Shown: positions 62,501 through 64,000 of the stretch, piece after piece | Position numbering within the stretch: the stretch's first letter is position 1 | How the letters are laid out: every line of letters begins with the position of its first letter | NCBI RefSeq assembly: GCF_030936135.1 | Contig: NC_082604.1 | Span: 932,501 to 996,500, forward strand | DNA length: 64,000 nucleotides | From: Gavia stellata | Lineage: Eukaryota > Chordata > Aves > Gaviiformes > Gaviidae | Reading direction: 5' to 3' | The notes under the pieces: model-generated | The model's input: only the letters and a program-made list of their open reading frames with translations | Databases searched by the model: none | Told to the model about the DNA's origin: nothing | Position numbers and translations under genes: made by a program

Positions 62501-63960
62501 GCAGGGCAGGATTTTCTTTGATGTGAACAAGTGTCGCATCTGCTGATTTGTATTTTTTCGCTGACTGTAGAGTTGAAGCCACATAACAAAGTCGGTTAAC
62601 ACCTTAAGGAAGCAGAATTTCAAATCCTAGATACTGTGGGAACCTTCTCACGCTTTCCCAGTACCACTTCCCCAGCGGAGGGACGGAGATGTCTGAAGGT
62701 CAAGTGACTTGGCTGAAGTAATGTTGCAACGAGCTGTAGCAGAATGAAAGAGCTAGCAGGTTTTCTTCAGAGTCTTAGTCCAGGGTCTTAACTGCAAAGC
62801 CATCTTCAGCTGGAACACTGGCAGTCCCAGTGATGAAGCAGTTTTCTGTCACTGAACTAGCTGGAGGGAGGCAGCTGGAGAAAATAGAGCTGCGTATCTG
62901 CCACGCAGCAAACAGGGTGCACAAAATTTCCAGTTTACCGTGGGTGGCCGACGCGAGGAAGAACAGTTGTTGAGGGGGGCCAGAGCCAATCCACCGATTT
63001 TTATTCTCTTTTTAATTTTTTATTTAAAGGTGGTATTGCTGTAGTGACTGCCTCTGTATCCAAAAACAAAGGGTGGCTGAAGTCTGTAGGTTGGACAGCA
63101 CACGGCCACCTTGCACACTTTGTTTCCTTGCCAGACAGTCGAAGCGTTCATCCCCTTGCCTGGGGATTCCTCTGCAGCGCCGGCAATGAGGCAGCTCGCG
63201 CGCTGACAGGAGGAGAACCTGAATCGGAGCGCTTGGCGCTTCATCCGCAGTCCGGAAGCATTTATTTGTGGGGAAGTGATGTAAGGGGGAGAGGAAAATG
63301 TCACTTTCCACATCAGTCTGGGACCTTTTTTAAGGTTTCCTAGGACGTCATGAAAGTAAAGATAGATGTCACAGTGGCAGAAAATCTTGACGTAAAGATT
63401 TCCAACTCCTAAATGAACAATGTGTGGGCTGGGACACTGTATGGTGAGACTGTCCTAATGTCTTGCTGGGTCTTTCCTGGCATACCGGTTGGACTGGATA
63501 CGCTGTCAGAAGGGTGGAGCGTTTGAGCGGCAACCCAGGACAGTGTGGTTGGAGGTAGTTAGTGAGGCCTGGAGTGTGAGACAGGAAAGCGCATCTTGGA
63601 GGTTCCAGGGGGAGGAGGATCATGTAGACTGTGTCGTCTTATATGCGCGTGAAGGCTGTACAGCGTTACTGCCACCGGGTAGTAGTAATCCTCCTGAGCA
63701 GCGTGGGTGTGGCTAGGTTCCCGCTAACCAGGCTTATTTTGGGAGTATCTGTTTGTGTGAGTGTGCCTACATGTGCTCTGCAGATGAACGATAATCTCAT
63801 TGAGAGCTGGAGCGACCTGGATGAGCTGAAAGGAGCGAAGAACTTGGAAACCGTATATCTGGAGCGAAACCCCTTGCAGAAGGATCCCCAGTACCGGCGC
63901 AAAATCATGCTGGCCCTCCCAACTGTCCGGCAGATTGACGCCACGTTTGTTCGATTCTGA
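47049..63960 (+). CDS. PPP1R7: PPP1R7 (SDS22), PP1 regulatory subunit 7
   Basis: Coding exons: 47049-47091, 48032-48154, 52455-52510, 53494-53559, 54196-54326, 55230-55392, 58936-59052, 60099-60203, 61149-61235, 63784-63960; 1068 nt, 355 aa and a stop (human 360 aa). SDS22 is a leucine-rich-repeat protein that binds the protein phosphatase 1 catalytic subunit and helps its maturation and targeting in nucleus and cytosol. Residues 1-80 are acidic and disordered ([17 protein letters not shown]). From about residue 80 there are eleven SDS22-type LRRs with the L..L.L..N.I..IENL pattern. The C-terminus ([20 protein letters not shown]) is an LRR cap. The product is nearly the human sequence from VDLNH onward, and all junctions are GT/AG in phase. 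Confidence 0.97.
47264..47313 (+). repeat. 24-bp duplication in PPP1R7 intron 1
   Basis: Two copies of GGACGGGGCCCTGGCTGGCC plus four more bases lie head to tail, with a third partial GGGACGGGG just after. Confidence 0.8.
48155..52454 (+). other. PPP1R7 intron 2
   Basis: About 4.3 kb of AT-rich intron, the longest in the gene. It contains a plus-strand open frame of 115 codons (50352-50699) and a minus-strand frame of 83 codons (48398-48649). Neither shows a family I can name with confidence. No RNA gene seen. Confidence 0.5.
53825..54036 (-). mobile_element. CR1 LINE, 3'-end fragment
   Basis: The plus strand shows the reverse complement of a CR1 3' end: degenerate copies of the terminal ATTCTATG octamer near 53825-53840, then GGACCTCTGGAGGTC, then CAAGCTCTTGAGTATTTCCA and AAGGATGGAGA, TCTCTGGGC, CAGTGTCTGACC-like text and TGGTAAA(A)AG. 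Only the extreme 3' part is present, as is usual for 5'-truncated CR1. Divergence from the remembered consensus is moderate, so it is not recent. It lies in PPP1R7 intron 4, antisense to the gene. Confidence 0.85.
54196..61235 (+). CDS. PPP1R7: PPP1R7 exons 5-9: central LRRs
   Basis: Exons 54196-54326, 55230-55392, 58936-59052, 60099-60203 and 61149-61235 encode residues 97-297. Repeats of 22 residues are clear: [64 protein letters not shown]. The concave surface formed by these repeats binds PP1. One residue differs from human in the seventh (NNRL for SNRL). Confidence 0.96.
55393..58935 (+). other. PPP1R7 intron 6
   Basis: About 3.5 kb of intron. It holds a short (CA)7 run at 57784-57797 and chance open frames only. 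No clear mobile element or RNA gene. Confidence 0.5.
59609..59692 (+). repeat. 42-bp tandem duplication in PPP1R7 intron 7
   Basis: Two head-to-tail copies of a 42-bp unit starting GGTAAGAAAGT and ending GTATCTGTAG(G) differ at one base. Each copy starts with a good splice donor, GG|GTAAGA-like, but no exon lies upstream of it. Confidence 0.9.
61236..63783 (+). other. PPP1R7 intron 9
   Basis: About 2.5 kb of intron before the last exon. Nothing recognisable on either strand. Confidence 0.5.
63784..63960 (+). CDS. PPP1R7: PPP1R7 exon 10: last LRR and LRR cap
   Basis: The exon starts after TCTGCAG with MNDNLIESW and ends with ATFVRF and a TGA at 63958-63960. It encodes the last repeat (VYLERNPLQ) and the LRR cap that closes the hydrophobic core. 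The remaining 40 bases of the window are 3' UTR; no poly(A) signal is reached. Confidence 0.96.
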   Translation: MNDNLIESWSDLDELKGAKNLETVYLERNPLQKDPQYRRKIMLALPTVRQIDATFVRF

Positions 63961-64000
63961 GCCTCCGGCTGCCCTCTCCCTCCTGCCCTCCTTGGAGAAA

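Overview
This is a vertebrate nuclear window, most likely from a bird. It holds four protein-coding genes in the order and orientation known from human 2q37.3: SNED1 (+), MTERF4 (-), PASK (-) and PPP1R7 (+). Signs of a bird are a 3'-end fragment of a CR1-type LINE, very compact GC-rich introns in the SNED1 half, and few interspersed repeats. A turtle or crocodilian is not formally excluded, and I cannot name the species. Exons were placed by hand from GT/AG signals, reading-frame phase and remembered human proteins. All four models close in frame.

Layout. 1-823: GC-rich upstream region of SNED1. 824-21392: SNED1, 32 coding exons and about 1444 aa, a secreted matrix protein (signal peptide, NIDO, EGF-like array with one sushi domain, three FN3, EGF, C-terminal tail), with a spliced 3' UTR reaching 22.3 or 23.8 kb. 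24026-25077: MTERF4 in three exons, tail to tail with SNED1. 25457-46.4 kb: PASK, 17 coding segments and about 1274 aa (two PAS regions, a long variable middle, a C-terminal kinase). 46.4-47.05 kb: a CpG-rich bidirectional promoter shared by PASK and PPP1R7, with ZNF143, NRF1, CCAAT and YY1/TISU-like sites. 47049-63960: PPP1R7 (SDS22), 10 exons and 355 aa, with its 3' UTR running off the window.

The genes do not form a pathway: they are a conserved neighbourhood of an extracellular matrix protein, a mitochondrial ribosome-assembly factor, a metabolic-sensor kinase and a PP1 regulator. The only visible functional link is the shared PASK/PPP1R7 promoter and the convergent SNED1/MTERF4 3' ends.

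I found no undescribed biological system. The points most worth a second look are: the integrin motifs RGD and LDV of human SNED1 read QGD and VDV here; an EGF exon in SNED1 seems to have no human counterpart; a reading-frame jump inside the large PASK exon is resolved by a well-formed 91-nt intron (or is an indel); a 12-bp minisatellite sits about 50 bp after the first SNED1 donor; and the SNED1 stop codon lies one base before a 3' UTR intron.
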